Assembly: GCF_034321785.1 (NCBI RefSeq)
Contig: NZ_JAXLPB010000002.1
Coordinates: 186,001-250,000, forward strand
DNA length: 64,000 bases
From: Fulvimarina uroteuthidis
GTDB taxonomy: Bacteria; Pseudomonadota; Alphaproteobacteria; Rhizobiales; Rhizobiaceae
Direction of reading: 5' to 3'
Under the pieces are notes generated by a model. It was not told the origin of the DNA. It was given only the letters and a program-made list of their open reading frames with translations, and searched no databases. Below, piece after piece: positions 17,849 to 26,647 of the stretch; position 1 is the stretch's first letter, and the number at the start of each line of letters is the position of its first letter. A program made the translations under genes and the position numbers.

Positions 17849-18400
17849 ATGCGCCGGGACGCATTGCACCGTGACAGATCGTCGGCCATCCGCAGACGCT
17901 TCGCCGACTGGCGCGGCGACAGGCGGGGCGTCGCCGCGATCGAATTCGCGTTCTGCGCGCTGCCGTTCTTCATGATCGTCTTCGCCATCATCGAGACGGG
18001 CATCGTCCTGACGGCGGGCGTCGTTCTGGAAAACGGCGTGGATGCGGTGGGGCGGCAGATCCTGACCGGTCAGCTGCACCAGGGCGAGACCCTTCCCAGC
18101 AAGGAAGCGTTCTCCAAGCTCGTCTGCGATCAGGTCTCCTATTTCCTCGGCTGCGACAAGCTGGAGATCGATCTGAGGACGTTCTCGAACTTCGCGTCGA
18201 TCGACCTCACCTACGATCCCACCGACCTGCAATATGTCCTGGGGGAAGGCGACCAGATCAGCGTTCTGCGCGTCTACTACAAATGGGAATGGATCACGTC
18301 CTTCCTGCACGGCCTTGCCAGCAGCGACGACGGTACGGTGCTGCTGTCCTCCGTCGCGGCTTTCCAGAACGAGGCGTTTCCGTGCGCGGCCTGCAAATGA
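17849..18400 (+). CDS. TadE-like pilus assembly / pseudopilin protein
   Basis: This 183-residue protein has a basic leader (residues 1-28), then GVAAIEFAFCALPFFMIVFAIIETGIV, the TadE motif in which a processed glycine precedes a glutamate at position five and one transmembrane helix. AAGGAGG-like sequence stands right before the ATG. TadE proteins are pseudopilins of the Flp/Tad system processed by TadV-type peptidase. Two cysteine pairs lie in the outer domain. No other tad gene is nearby, so this pair works from outside a full locus. Confidence 0.82.
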   Translation: MRRDALHRDRSSAIRRRFADWRGDRRGVAAIEFAFCALPFFMIVFAIIETGIVLTAGVVLENGVDAVGRQILTGQLHQGETLPSKEAFSKLVCDQVSYFLGCDKLEIDLRTFSNFASIDLTYDPTDLQYVLGEGDQISVLRVYYKWEWITSFLHGLASSDDGTVLLSSVAAFQNEAFPCAACK

Positions 18401-18975
18401 ACCGGTGGCTCCGCATGCGCCGCGCCATCGGCGCGTTCGCGCGGGCGCGCGACGGCGCCGTCGCGATCGAGTTCGTGCTGGTCCTGCCGATTCTCGTCCT
18501 GCTCTATCTCGGCGCGTTCGAGGGAAGCAAGCTGTTCGAGGTGAGCCGCAAGGCGAATACGGCGACGGAGACGATCGGCGATCTCGTCGGCCGCACACGC
18601 TCCGTCACGCTCAGAGAACTCAACAACATCTTCGATGTCGCGCGGGCCATCATCTCGCCGTTCGATCCCGGCGAGCTCGACGTGCAGATTTCCGCGATCT
18701 CGATCGACCCCCAAGGCAAGGCGACGGTCGACTGGTCGCGCAAGCGCAGCGGCGCCGGCACGCAGAGCATGCCAGGCCTTGCCAAGGGATCGCCCTATGC
18801 GCTTCCACCGGACCTCAAGGCGACCGGCAATCTGTTCTACATCATCGTCGACACGCGATATTCCTACCACTCCCCGCTGATACACTCGGTCATCGCCTCC
18901 TCGCTCGACATCGACATGACCTACGGGATCGTGCCCCGTCTCTCGTCGATCGTTCCCTGCAGCGATTGCGGCTAG
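18397..18975 (+). CDS. Second TadE/TadG-like pseudopilin protein
   Basis: This 192-residue protein begins MNRWLRMRRAIGAFARARDG, followed by AVAIEFVLVLPILVLLYLGAFEGSKLF, again the TadE-type E5 motif plus one membrane helix. The start at 18397 overlaps the previous stop as ATGA, so translation is coupled and the partners probably act together. The C terminus ends with two cysteines (PCSDCG), matching FPCAACK at the end of the first protein. Confidence 0.8.
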   Translation: MNRWLRMRRAIGAFARARDGAVAIEFVLVLPILVLLYLGAFEGSKLFEVSRKANTATETIGDLVGRTRSVTLRELNNIFDVARAIISPFDPGELDVQISAISIDPQGKATVDWSRKRSGAGTQSMPGLAKGSPYALPPDLKATGNLFYIIVDTRYSYHSPLIHSVIASSLDIDMTYGIVPRLSSIVPCSDCG

Positions 18976-19039
18976 TGCTTCGGCCCGCCCATCGGAATTC
19001 TTTTCGCAAGAATGCCCGATGCGTGACATCGAAAGGCGG

Positions 19040-19084
19040 GCCTGCCGCATCGTGCGCCCCGAGCAGACGCACGATGCGGCAGGC
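19040..19084. terminator. Perfect 17-bp inverted repeat between convergent genes, likely bidirectional terminator
   Basis: Arm GCCTGCCGCATCGTGCG (19040-19056) is exactly repeated inverted at 19068-19084 around an 11-base loop. It lies between the plus-strand TadE pair and minus-strand fbpB. There is only a short T run on the minus side, so it ends transcripts by stem strength or protects 3' ends. Confidence 0.6.
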
Positions 19085-19108
19085 TGCGCGCGTCCGGCCC
19101 GGGCTTCT

Positions 19109-20797
19109 TTACCGGGCCTGTTTCAGGATCGTGCGCGTCAGGACGAGGACCGGCAGGATGCCCGTCGCAACGATCAGCAGCGCTGCGACGGCCGCATCCT
19201 CGAACGCCGAGCGCGAGGCGCTGGCATAGACGAAGGTCGCGAGCGTCTCGAAATCGAAGGGACGCAGGAGGATCGTGGCGGACAGTTCCTTCACCGAATC
19301 CACGAAGACCAGCATGAACCCGGTCAGAAGCGCCGGCGACATCAGCGGCAGAAGCACCGTGCGCAGCGTGCGTCCCGGACCGTGTCCGAGCGTTCGCGAC
19401 GCGTGATCGAGATGGGGCGAGAGCTTGGCAAATCCCGATTCCATCGCGCCGTAACCCATCGCCATGAAGCGCACGAAGCAGGCGTAGACGATGGCAGCGC
19501 CCGAGCCCGACAGCAGAAGCCCCGTGGAAATCCCGAAATTGTTTCGTAGCACCGCGTCGAGCGCGTTGTCGAAGGCGGCGAGCGGTATCAGGATGCCGAT
19601 CGCCAGAACCGTTCCGGGAATCGCATAGCCGAGCGTGCCGAGCCGCACGAGCGCAAGCAGCGTCGGCGACCGCGTCAGCCGGACGCCGTAGCTGGTCATG
19701 AAGGCGGCGAGCACCGTCAGGAGCCCGGCCGCGCCCGCGACGAGCCCCGTATTGCCCAAGGCGCTCCACAAGGCCGCATCGGTGAACTGATCGAGCCGCC
19801 GGAACGCGTAGTCCCCCAGAATATAGGCCGGAATGCCGAAGCCGAACGCGATGGGAAGCGCACAGGCGAGCCCCGCCAGGAGGCCGTAGCCGGCTTTCAG
19901 CGGGTGACGGCCGACGCTCGCCCTGTCGTCGCGGCTCAACGTGTAGCGCTGGTCGCGCCGCGCCGCCCGCTCGAGCAGCACCAGCCCGACGATGACGACC
20001 AGCATGGCAAGCGCGAGCTGGGTCGCCCCGGCCAGATCGCCCCGGTTGAGCCAGGTCGAGTAGACCGAGAAGGTCAGCGTGCGCACGCCCAGGAATTCGA
20101 CCGCGCCGATATCGTTGATCGTCTCCATGAGGGCGAGCGCGACGCCCACCGCGATGGCGGGCCGCGCCATGGGCAGGAGGACCCTGACGAACGCCATGCC
20201 GGGCCCCGAGCCGAGGGTCCGGGCGACATCGGCCGCCTTGCGTCCCTGCATTAGGAAGACGAGCCGGACCGTGAGGAACACGTAGGGGTAAAGAACGGAG
20301 GAGAGGATGATGACGGCGCCGGGCAGCGAGCGCACGTCCGGAAACCAGTAGTCGCGCCCCGACGCATATCCGAAACCCTGCCGGATCGCGGTCTGGACGG
20401 GGCCGGTGAAATGGAGGAACTCGGTGACGCAATAGGCTGCGATATAGGTCGGGACGGCAAGCGGCAGGACGAGCGCCCAGGAAAACAGCCGACGGCCGGG
20501 AAAGTCGAAGCTCGCCGTCAGCCAGGCGGTCACCACGCCGACGATGCCGGTGACCAACGCCACCCCCAGCATCAGGAGGATCGTCACCCGCGTCGCCTCC
20601 GGCAGGACGGTCGACAGAAGATGGGCCCAGCTTTCGCTTGCCCCGGAGGAAACGGCGATCACGATCAGCGAGACGACCGGCATCACGGTGACCAGCGCAA
20701 TCAGCGTCGCCATGACGAGCCAGCGCTTCCCGACGCCCGGCCGCGGGCGGCGGCGGATGCGAAGGTCCGGCTTCAGGAGCGAGGCGTGTGCTGACAT
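19109..20797 (-). CDS. fbpB: Iron(III) ABC transporter permease, fused double-domain type
   Basis: This 562-residue inner-membrane protein has about 12 helices and two BPD_transp_1 domains (FbpB/SfuB type). EAA loops are seen near ARTLGSGPGMAFVRVLLPMARPAI and SRTLGHGPGRTLRTVLLPLMSPAL, where the ATPase docks. The start at 20797 (MSAHASLLKPDL) is preferred over a longer reading because homologues begin near it. It follows fbpA by 88 bases, with a hairpin between. No ATPase gene lies alongside; one must be supplied from elsewhere. Confidence 0.9.
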   Translation of the reverse strand: MSAHASLLKPDLRIRRRPRPGVGKRWLVMATLIALVTVMPVVSLIVIAVSSGASESWAHLLSTVLPEATRVTILLMLGVALVTGIVGVVTAWLTASFDFPGRRLFSWALVLPLAVPTYIAAYCVTEFLHFTGPVQTAIRQGFGYASGRDYWFPDVRSLPGAVIILSSVLYPYVFLTVRLVFLMQGRKAADVARTLGSGPGMAFVRVLLPMARPAIAVGVALALMETINDIGAVEFLGVRTLTFSVYSTWLNRGDLAGATQLALAMLVVIVGLVLLERAARRDQRYTLSRDDRASVGRHPLKAGYGLLAGLACALPIAFGFGIPAYILGDYAFRRLDQFTDAALWSALGNTGLVAGAAGLLTVLAAFMTSYGVRLTRSPTLLALVRLGTLGYAIPGTVLAIGILIPLAAFDNALDAVLRNNFGISTGLLLSGSGAAIVYACFVRFMAMGYGAMESGFAKLSPHLDHASRTLGHGPGRTLRTVLLPLMSPALLTGFMLVFVDSVKELSATILLRPFDFETLATFVYASASRSAFEDAAVAALLIVATGILPVLVLTRTILKQAR

Positions 20798-20825
20798 TCG
20801 GAACGGGCGACCTGACGGTAAAACG

Positions 20826-20860
20826 GTAAAAGGCCCCGCCCGTCTTTGCCGGGCGAGGCC
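20826..20860 (-). terminator. Terminator/attenuator between fbpA and fbpB
   Basis: On the minus strand an 11-base stem (20850-20860 with 20832-20842, one G-U pair, seven-base loop) is followed by TTTT. It stands inside the fbpA-fbpB unit and would let most transcripts stop after the binding protein. Confidence 0.78.
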
Positions 20861-20885
20861 AAATCGCGAACAGGAAACGGTGCGC

Positions 20886-21932
20886 TTAGCTCTGCGGTCC
20901 GCTGTCGTATGCCACCTCGTCGACGATGCGCGAGGCCGCATCGCGGTGCGAGGCGATGGCCGAAAGCGAAATGTCGTCCTTGTTGAACTCGCCGAAGCCC
21001 TGAACGAGATCGGAGGTTTCGATGCCCGGCTCCAGCGGATATTCGTAATTGGCGTCCGCGTAGATCTTCTGGGCCTCCTCGGAGGACAGGAAGTTCATCA
21101 GCTTGATCGCGTTCTCCTTGTTCGGCGCGTTCTTGGCGAGCGCGATGCCGGAGATGTTGGCATGGGTCTTGCCGTTGTCGAACGTCGGCATGATCACCTT
21201 GATGGCCTCGGCCCATTCCTTCTGCTCGGGCTCCTTCTCGTTGGTCATCATCTGACCGACATAGTAGGTGTTGCCGATGGCGATGTCGCATTCGCCGGCG
21301 AAGATCGCCTTGGCCTGATCGCGGTCGCCGCCCTCGGGCCGGCGGGCGAGATTGTCGCGAAGACCGGTGACCCACTCGCGCGCGGCATCTTCGCCGTAAT
21401 GCTCGATATAGGCGGCGATCAGCGCGATATTGTACTGGTGCTGGCCCGAACGGGTGCAGATGCGTCCCTTCCACTCGGGCGATGCCAGCTCCTTGTAGGT
21501 GAGCGCATCGACGTCGACCCGGTCCTTGGAGGCATAGACGACGCGACCGCGCGCCGTCAAGCCGAACCACTGATTGTCGGCATCCTGGAATTCGGCCGGA
21601 ATGGTCTCGTTGATCGTCTCGCCGGTCACCGCCTGCGTGACGCCTTCCTGCTTGGCGGCATCGAGGCGGCCGATATCGACGGTCATGATGACGTCGGCGG
21701 GGGAGTTCGCACCCTCGGCGGAGACCCGCTGCTCCAGACCCTTGTCGATGAAGATCGTCGCCGTGGAAAGGCCGGTCTCTTCGGTGAAGGCGTCGAGCAC
21801 CGGCTGGATCAGCTCGGGCTGGCGGGAGGTATAGATGTTCACGTCGGCAGCCGACGCGATGCCAGGGGTCATGGCCGCCGAAACGGCAGCGATCGAAAGC
21901 GTGAAGGCGCTGGCGGTGGTCTTGAAGCTCAT
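20886..21932 (-). CDS. fbpA: Periplasmic iron(III)-binding protein
   Basis: This 348-residue FbpA/FutA-type receptor has a signal peptide over residues 1-28 (cut after GIASA). The mature part opens DVNIYTSRQPELIQPVLDAF. The neighbouring tyrosines in NTYYVGQMM (about residue 223) fit the iron-coordinating pair of the family. GAGGAG lies ahead of the ATG. An Irr-type iron control element about 175 bases upstream supports iron as the substrate. Confidence 0.92.
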   Translation of the reverse strand: MSFKTTASAFTLSIAAVSAAMTPGIASAADVNIYTSRQPELIQPVLDAFTEETGLSTATIFIDKGLEQRVSAEGANSPADVIMTVDIGRLDAAKQEGVTQAVTGETINETIPAEFQDADNQWFGLTARGRVVYASKDRVDVDALTYKELASPEWKGRICTRSGQHQYNIALIAAYIEHYGEDAAREWVTGLRDNLARRPEGGDRDQAKAIFAGECDIAIGNTYYVGQMMTNEKEPEQKEWAEAIKVIMPTFDNGKTHANISGIALAKNAPNKENAIKLMNFLSSEEAQKIYADANYEYPLEPGIETSDLVQGFGEFNKDDISLSAIASHRDAASRIVDEVAYDSGPQS

Positions 21933-22070
21933 GGGTCGTCAAACTCCTCGCGGTCAAAGGGCGATTGGTTCTTCATTCGAAGATCGAACGGCGGCGGCAG
22001 AACATCGTCAAGGGATGCAAACCCTGGCGCCCGCCGCCCATGCTCTGCCCGATGAACCCTGGCGTTTCAA

Positions 22071-22091
22071 GTCTTATCGGCGCGATAAGAC
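22071..22091. repeat. Palindrome in the fbpA leader/promoter
   Basis: Perfect nine-base arms GTCTTATCG and CGATAAGAC flank GCG. Its centre is 33 bases from the centre of the neighbouring iron control element, close to three helical turns. It could be a second operator or the first hairpin of the fbpA leader RNA. Confidence 0.6.
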
Positions 22092-22105
22092 AACAATAAC
22101 AATGC

Positions 22106-22122
22106 TTTAGAACTCTTCTAAA
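22106..22122. promoter_or_regulatory. Iron control element (Irr-binding ICE box) upstream of fbpA
   Basis: TTTAGAACTCTTCTAAA is a perfect TTTAGAA-N3-TTCTAAA palindrome, the rhizobial Irr box. Irr is the haem-responsive Fur-family regulator of alphaproteobacteria. The position, about 175 bases ahead of fbpA and far from other starts, points to control of the iron transporter. The stretch from here to 22341 holds no gene that I can support. Confidence 0.8.
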
Positions 22123-22341
22123 CTTGAATCGTTCTGAACTGTGCATGGATTTGACTGTAAAAAGAAGACGATAGGGCGGTGGGCGAAGATGGGCCCGACG
22201 CCGCTGCCAGTCTCCGCTTGCGATGCGCGACATGGCCGCGCGGGCAGCCGCCGGCGCGGTTCGCGGCGGGAGCGCCCTCCGGCGAACGAAGAAGGCAGAA
22301 CGGCAGGCGATCGCCCGCCGCCTTGCGTCGGCCGCAGCCGC

Positions 22342-25300
22342 TCAGTCCGCAATGACCTGTTCGGGTGCAAACCGAAGCTCGACGACCGTTCCGCCATGCG
22401 GACTGGACTCGATCACCAGCTCCGCGCCGTTCGCCTCCGCCATCGCATGGGCGAGCGGAAGTCCGAGGCCGGTTCCCACGCTGCCCCGCCCGCCCGCATT
22501 CTTGACCCGGCCATAGGGGCTCTTGGCGATCTCGAGTTCCGTCTCGCTCATGCCGACGCCGTTGTCGCGGCACTTCAGCGTCACGCCGCCGTCCTCGCGA
22601 TATTGGCTGGACAGGATGATCTGGCCGCCGGTCGGCGTGTAGCTGATCGCGTTCTGGATGAGATTGGTGATGATCTGGCGGATCGAGCGCGCGTCGGCGA
22701 TCACCGGTGGAACGGAGGGCGGAAGATTGGAGCGCAGCACGATGCGGGCACTGCCGGCGACGGGTTGCATCATCGAGACGACTTCCCCGGCCACCTGATT
22801 GAGAGCGACGGCGCCGAAATCGAGTTCCAGCTTTCCCGATTCCGCCTTAGAGAGATCGAGAAGATCGTTCACCAGATCGAGGACGTGGCGGCCCGACCGT
22901 TTGATATCGCTGATATAATCCAGATAGCGCGGATTCCCGATGGGCCCGAAGGCCTCGCTTTCGATCGCATCGGAAAAGCCGAGGATCGCAGTCATCGGCG
23001 TGCGGATCTCGTGGGCGACGGCCGCGAGGAAGTGCGTCTTGCGCAAGGATTCGTCCTCGGCCCGCCCCGCATCGATGCGGTCGTTTCCGCCCCCGGCCCT
23101 TTCGGTCGCGGCGTCGGCGCCGGCCCGGTCGCGCAGGATCACGCACCAGCCGCCGGTCTCCAGCGGTTCGGCCATCGCGGCAAGCAGCTTGACGGCGCCC
23201 TCGCGCCCGCGCACGTCGAGATCGAACGCGGCGGTGCCGCTTGCCGCCTCGCCCTCGCTCGCGGCGGCCCGCACGAGATCGCGGGCGCGCTCGCGGCTTG
23301 TGCTCTCGAACAGGTCGGTGAACGCCCGGCCGAGCGGCGGCGCGCGCCCGGTCCCGTCGGCAGGCGCGTTCGTTTCGGCGAACAGGCTCGAGGCGCGCGC
23401 GTTCGCAGCCTCCACCCGGCCCTCGGGATCGAGAAGCAGCACGGCACTGCCGGCGGTCTCGACGCTTGCGGCGAGCGTCGACAGGCGCGCCGCATCCGCC
23501 TTCACGGCCGGCTCGCCTTCGGCCGGGACCGCGTCCCGCGACGTCTCGCCGAGACCTGCGACCGTCAGGCGGGGCGTGGCGAAGAACGAGATGACCAGGA
23601 AGGAGCGGGCCTGCATGACGATGCGCTGCATTCGTGCGCGCACGTCGATGGTCTTGCCGTTCGCCCGGCGAAGACGCACGCCTTCTCCGGCGGCGCTCTC
23701 ATCGAAGAGATGATCGAGGCCGCCCGCCGCCGACAGGGCTCCGGCATCCCTGTAGCCGGTCAGGTCGGCGAACTCGTCGTTGGTGTAGACCGTGCGATCG
23801 CCGTTCTGGACGAGGATCGGCACGGGAAGCCGCCCGTAATAGGCCACGAGATCGGCGGCGACGCGGGCATCGAGGCGCGCGCTCGCCCCCGTTCCGGCCG
23901 CGCTTTCGTCGCGCACCTCGTCGCGGTCGCCGCTCTGGCCGGGTTCGGGAGAGGCGGCGGGAAGCTTGCCGCCGAACAGGGCGATCTTCTGCTTCGCCGT
24001 CTGGATGGCGCTTTCGAGCTTCTCGTTGCCGGTGGCCCCGGACAGGGCGACGCCGATGGTCCGGAAAGCCGCCGCCTCGTCGGCGCTCAGAAGCGCGTCG
24101 CGTCGGCGGCGTCGTTGCGAAAGCCGCACGACGCCGTCCCGGTCCTCGCCCGACCCGTGACCTGCGTCCGGCCCTTCCGCGGGGTCTGACGACGTGAACG
24201 CCGCTCCGACACCGTCGCCGTCACCCGGCGCGGCGGCTTCGGCCGCGAAGGCGGACAGATCGTCGGCCGTGGCGACCGCCGCGTCCGCCACGATCTCGCG
24301 CACCGTCCGGCCCGAGGCCAGCATCTGGCCGAACGCGTTCGGGTCGCTCTCGCCGTCGCGGGGACGCGCGACGCCGAAACCGCGAAATCCGTCGAAGCTG
24401 CGGTCGCGCGAATAGACCGGCAGAGCCGCCAGATCGATCGGAATACGCCTGTCCGTCCCCTCGACGGGCCAGAAGACGGTGCGGTCCGACCAGGTATCCC
24501 GGCGCGCCAGGAGTTCGGCGACCTCGCCGCTCGGATCGAGGTCGAACGCGTCCGCCATGTCGGCGAAGTGCACGCCGATGACGTCCGCCGCGCGCGGGCC
24601 GACCGTTTCGGAAAGCTCCGGCGAAAGCGTCTGGAACCGCCCTTCATGATCGAGGCGCCAAACGAAGCGGGCCGGCTCGCCATCAAGGTCGGGCCGAAAA
24701 TTCACGGCAGGCCCGTCCTCATCGCTCACGACGGCCGTGTCCGCCCGGTCGGCCCCGTCCGGCTCGATCCAGTCCGACCCTATCTCGTCCGAGACGATCC
24801 CGTCCGACACGATCCCGTCCGGACGCGTAACCGGGCGGTTGAAATCGCCGGCCGTCGCCAGGCGGAATTCGCCTGCTCCCGCCCGCCCGGTGTCCTCTAC
24901 CGTCCCGGCATCATCGCAAGCCGAAGCCCGATCCGGACCGGACCCGTTCGCCGGGCCGTCTTCCGCCGTCTTCGGCGCCGGCACGGAAACGGGTGTCGAA
25001 CCCCAGTTCGAACGCGTGCGAGACGGCGCGGGGTCGCCGGCGACAGGGTCTGCGTCGAGGGGTCCGGGTGACCGATCGGCGGCCGGGTCCACATCCGTTT
25101 CGCCCGCCCCTTCGCCCGACGCTCCGGCCTCCTTCTGCGCGAAGGCGAAAGCGGCAGCGGCGCCGATGCCGGCGCCAAGGAAGGCCATGATCGGCGGGAC
25201 GCGCAACGCGGTCTCCGACGCACCCTCGCCCGAAGGCGAACCCGGTTGCGGAGCGTTGTCGGCTTCCGGGCCGCGTGCCGGATCGGCCGTTCCGCGAGCC

Positions 25301-26364
25301 GAGCCGTCCCGATCGCCGGGAACCGGCTCGACGTCCGCCATGGCCGCCGTCGCGGCATCGTCGGCGCCTGCCTCGCTGCGCGAAGGAGCGTTTCCATCGC
25401 GATCACGGTCGCCCGCGATCCGCTCGAGCACCGCGCCACCCAGAGCGGCACCGGCGGCGGTCAGGAGCGACCCGCCAACGGATTTGAGCGCCTCGATCTC
25501 ATGGGCGAACGACGCTTCGTTGCGCCCGGGATCGTCCTGACGCGGACCGTCATGGCCCGGATCGTCATGGCCCGGATCGTCATGGCCCGGATCGTCATGG
25601 TTTGATTCGTCATGGCCGCGGGGCGCGCCCGCCGGCGGGGCCTGAAGGGCAGCGTCACGATGCACCATGGCGTCCTCGGCCCTGTCGGCATCGGCGCGCG
25701 GGGCCGCTGCGTCATCGCCCGTACCGCCATCGCCCGCGAGGTCGAAGACGGCGAAACCGCCGCGATCCCTTCGCCAGACCGCGATCATGCGCCGGGTCAG
25801 CTTCATCAGCCCGATCGGCTCGCCGCCGGGCAGGAACGCCCCGTCGAACAGCGCCTCGCCGTCCTTCAGGTCGTAGAGGTCTTCCATGTAGACCTGCCGG
25901 GTCTCGCCGAATCCGGCGTCGAACCACGAACGGTCCGAGGTCCAGATCGCGATCGGCTGATCGCCGATGTCGGCGAGCGCGCGTTGCGCCTCGTGCCCGG
26001 ACCCCTGCGCGCCGGCGGCCTCGAAGCTGACGAGAACGAGGGTCCGGCCCTTGTCGCCGATCGCAAGGCGTTCGGCCTTGAACGCGGACCCGGCCGAAGC
26101 GCCCCGGTGGAGGACGCCCGCCATGGCGGCGGGATCGAGTGCCGCCGCGATATCGTCGGCCAGCGCGCAGCCTCCCTCGCGCTGGGGGCCCGGCGCGATG
26201 CCGAAGCGCGCGGCCGCGTCGACATTCGCCCAGACGATCGCGGAAAGGTCCGGACGCAGCGCCAGGCATGCGCTGCCGGACCGGCGCGCCTCGACGACGC
26301 TGCGGCATGCCATCAGCACCAGCGTGTCGGGCAGGTCGTCGCGGGTCAGGTCTCCAAGAATCAC
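22342..26364 (-). CDS. Very large PAS-domain sensor histidine kinase, PdhS/DivJ/PleC type
   Basis: About 1,340 residues, cytoplasmic, with no membrane segment except one short hydrophobic run near the middle (PPIMAFLGAGIGAAAAFAFA). A divergent N-terminal sensing part is followed by a long Asp/Gly/Pro-rich linker with five-residue repeats, then PAS domains (one at VRLRRANGKTIDVRARMQRI). The C-terminal kinase has HEIRTPMTAILGFSDAIESE with phospho-accepting His, FGPIGNPRYLDYISDIKRSG, N box QNAISYTP, DNGVGM and GTGLGLPLAHAM. The dimerisation helix fits kinases that pair with DivK-type regulators. Start uncertain: GTG 26364 chosen; GTG 26460 and ATG 26313 are alternatives. Confidence 0.85.
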   Translation of the reverse strand: MILGDLTRDDLPDTLVLMACRSVVEARRSGSACLALRPDLSAIVWANVDAAARFGIAPGPQREGGCALADDIAAALDPAAMAGVLHRGASAGSAFKAERLAIGDKGRTLVLVSFEAAGAQGSGHEAQRALADIGDQPIAIWTSDRSWFDAGFGETRQVYMEDLYDLKDGEALFDGAFLPGGEPIGLMKLTRRMIAVWRRDRGGFAVFDLAGDGGTGDDAAAPRADADRAEDAMVHRDAALQAPPAGAPRGHDESNHDDPGHDDPGHDDPGHDGPRQDDPGRNEASFAHEIEALKSVGGSLLTAAGAALGGAVLERIAGDRDRDGNAPSRSEAGADDAATAAMADVEPVPGDRDGSARGTADPARGPEADNAPQPGSPSGEGASETALRVPPIMAFLGAGIGAAAAFAFAQKEAGASGEGAGETDVDPAADRSPGPLDADPVAGDPAPSRTRSNWGSTPVSVPAPKTAEDGPANGSGPDRASACDDAGTVEDTGRAGAGEFRLATAGDFNRPVTRPDGIVSDGIVSDEIGSDWIEPDGADRADTAVVSDEDGPAVNFRPDLDGEPARFVWRLDHEGRFQTLSPELSETVGPRAADVIGVHFADMADAFDLDPSGEVAELLARRDTWSDRTVFWPVEGTDRRIPIDLAALPVYSRDRSFDGFRGFGVARPRDGESDPNAFGQMLASGRTVREIVADAAVATADDLSAFAAEAAAPGDGDGVGAAFTSSDPAEGPDAGHGSGEDRDGVVRLSQRRRRRDALLSADEAAAFRTIGVALSGATGNEKLESAIQTAKQKIALFGGKLPAASPEPGQSGDRDEVRDESAAGTGASARLDARVAADLVAYYGRLPVPILVQNGDRTVYTNDEFADLTGYRDAGALSAAGGLDHLFDESAAGEGVRLRRANGKTIDVRARMQRIVMQARSFLVISFFATPRLTVAGLGETSRDAVPAEGEPAVKADAARLSTLAASVETAGSAVLLLDPEGRVEAANARASSLFAETNAPADGTGRAPPLGRAFTDLFESTSRERARDLVRAAASEGEAASGTAAFDLDVRGREGAVKLLAAMAEPLETGGWCVILRDRAGADAATERAGGGNDRIDAGRAEDESLRKTHFLAAVAHEIRTPMTAILGFSDAIESEAFGPIGNPRYLDYISDIKRSGRHVLDLVNDLLDLSKAESGKLELDFGAVALNQVAGEVVSMMQPVAGSARIVLRSNLPPSVPPVIADARSIRQIITNLIQNAISYTPTGGQIILSSQYREDGGVTLKCRDNGVGMSETELEIAKSPYGRVKNAGGRGSVGTGLGLPLAHAMAEANGAELVIESSPHGGTVVELRFAPEQVIAD
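25548..25607 (-). repeat. 15-bp in-frame tandem repeat inside the histidine kinase gene
   Basis: Three perfect copies of CGTCATGGCCCGGAT (plus-strand reading) start at 25548, 25563 and 25578, with degenerate copies on either side. On the coding strand they give HDDPG HDDPG HDDPG. Because the unit is a multiple of three, copy changes keep the frame. Confidence 0.9.
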
Positions 26365-26537
26365 GGCTCTGATGCCCCTGCTGCTCGTTCTTGCGGTGAA
26401 TTCAAATCGGCGTATCCGCTTAACACTCTTTTCATAAAGCGCGACGACCGCGAACGCCACGTTGCGCGCGCCCTCCCGCGGAACTTCCGCACATCAGACT
26501 TAACCAACCCGTTTTGACGCAAATGCCGGGGTTTATG

Positions 26538-26566
26538 TTGCATTGCACAAAAACTTGTGCTACATA
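26538..26566 (+). promoter_or_regulatory. Phasin promoter with TTGCATTGCACAA palindrome over the -35
   Basis: TTGCAT (26538-26543) and TACATA (26561-26566) are 17 bases apart. The -35 lies in the imperfect palindrome TTGCATTGCACAA, similar to the TGC-rich sites bound by PhaR repressors at phasin genes. The PhaR assignment is inference. Confidence 0.5.
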
Positions 26567-26647
26567 ATTGGGCAGCAAGGCCGTTCGGGAACAGATTCCG
26601 ATCGCGGCTGTTTGTATCATAACGTAAGAATGATTGAGGAGCTCTCC

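Noticed and set aside
25548..25607. Short tandem repeats as a CRISPR array
   Set aside because: Units are 15 bp with no spacers and lie in frame inside the kinase gene.
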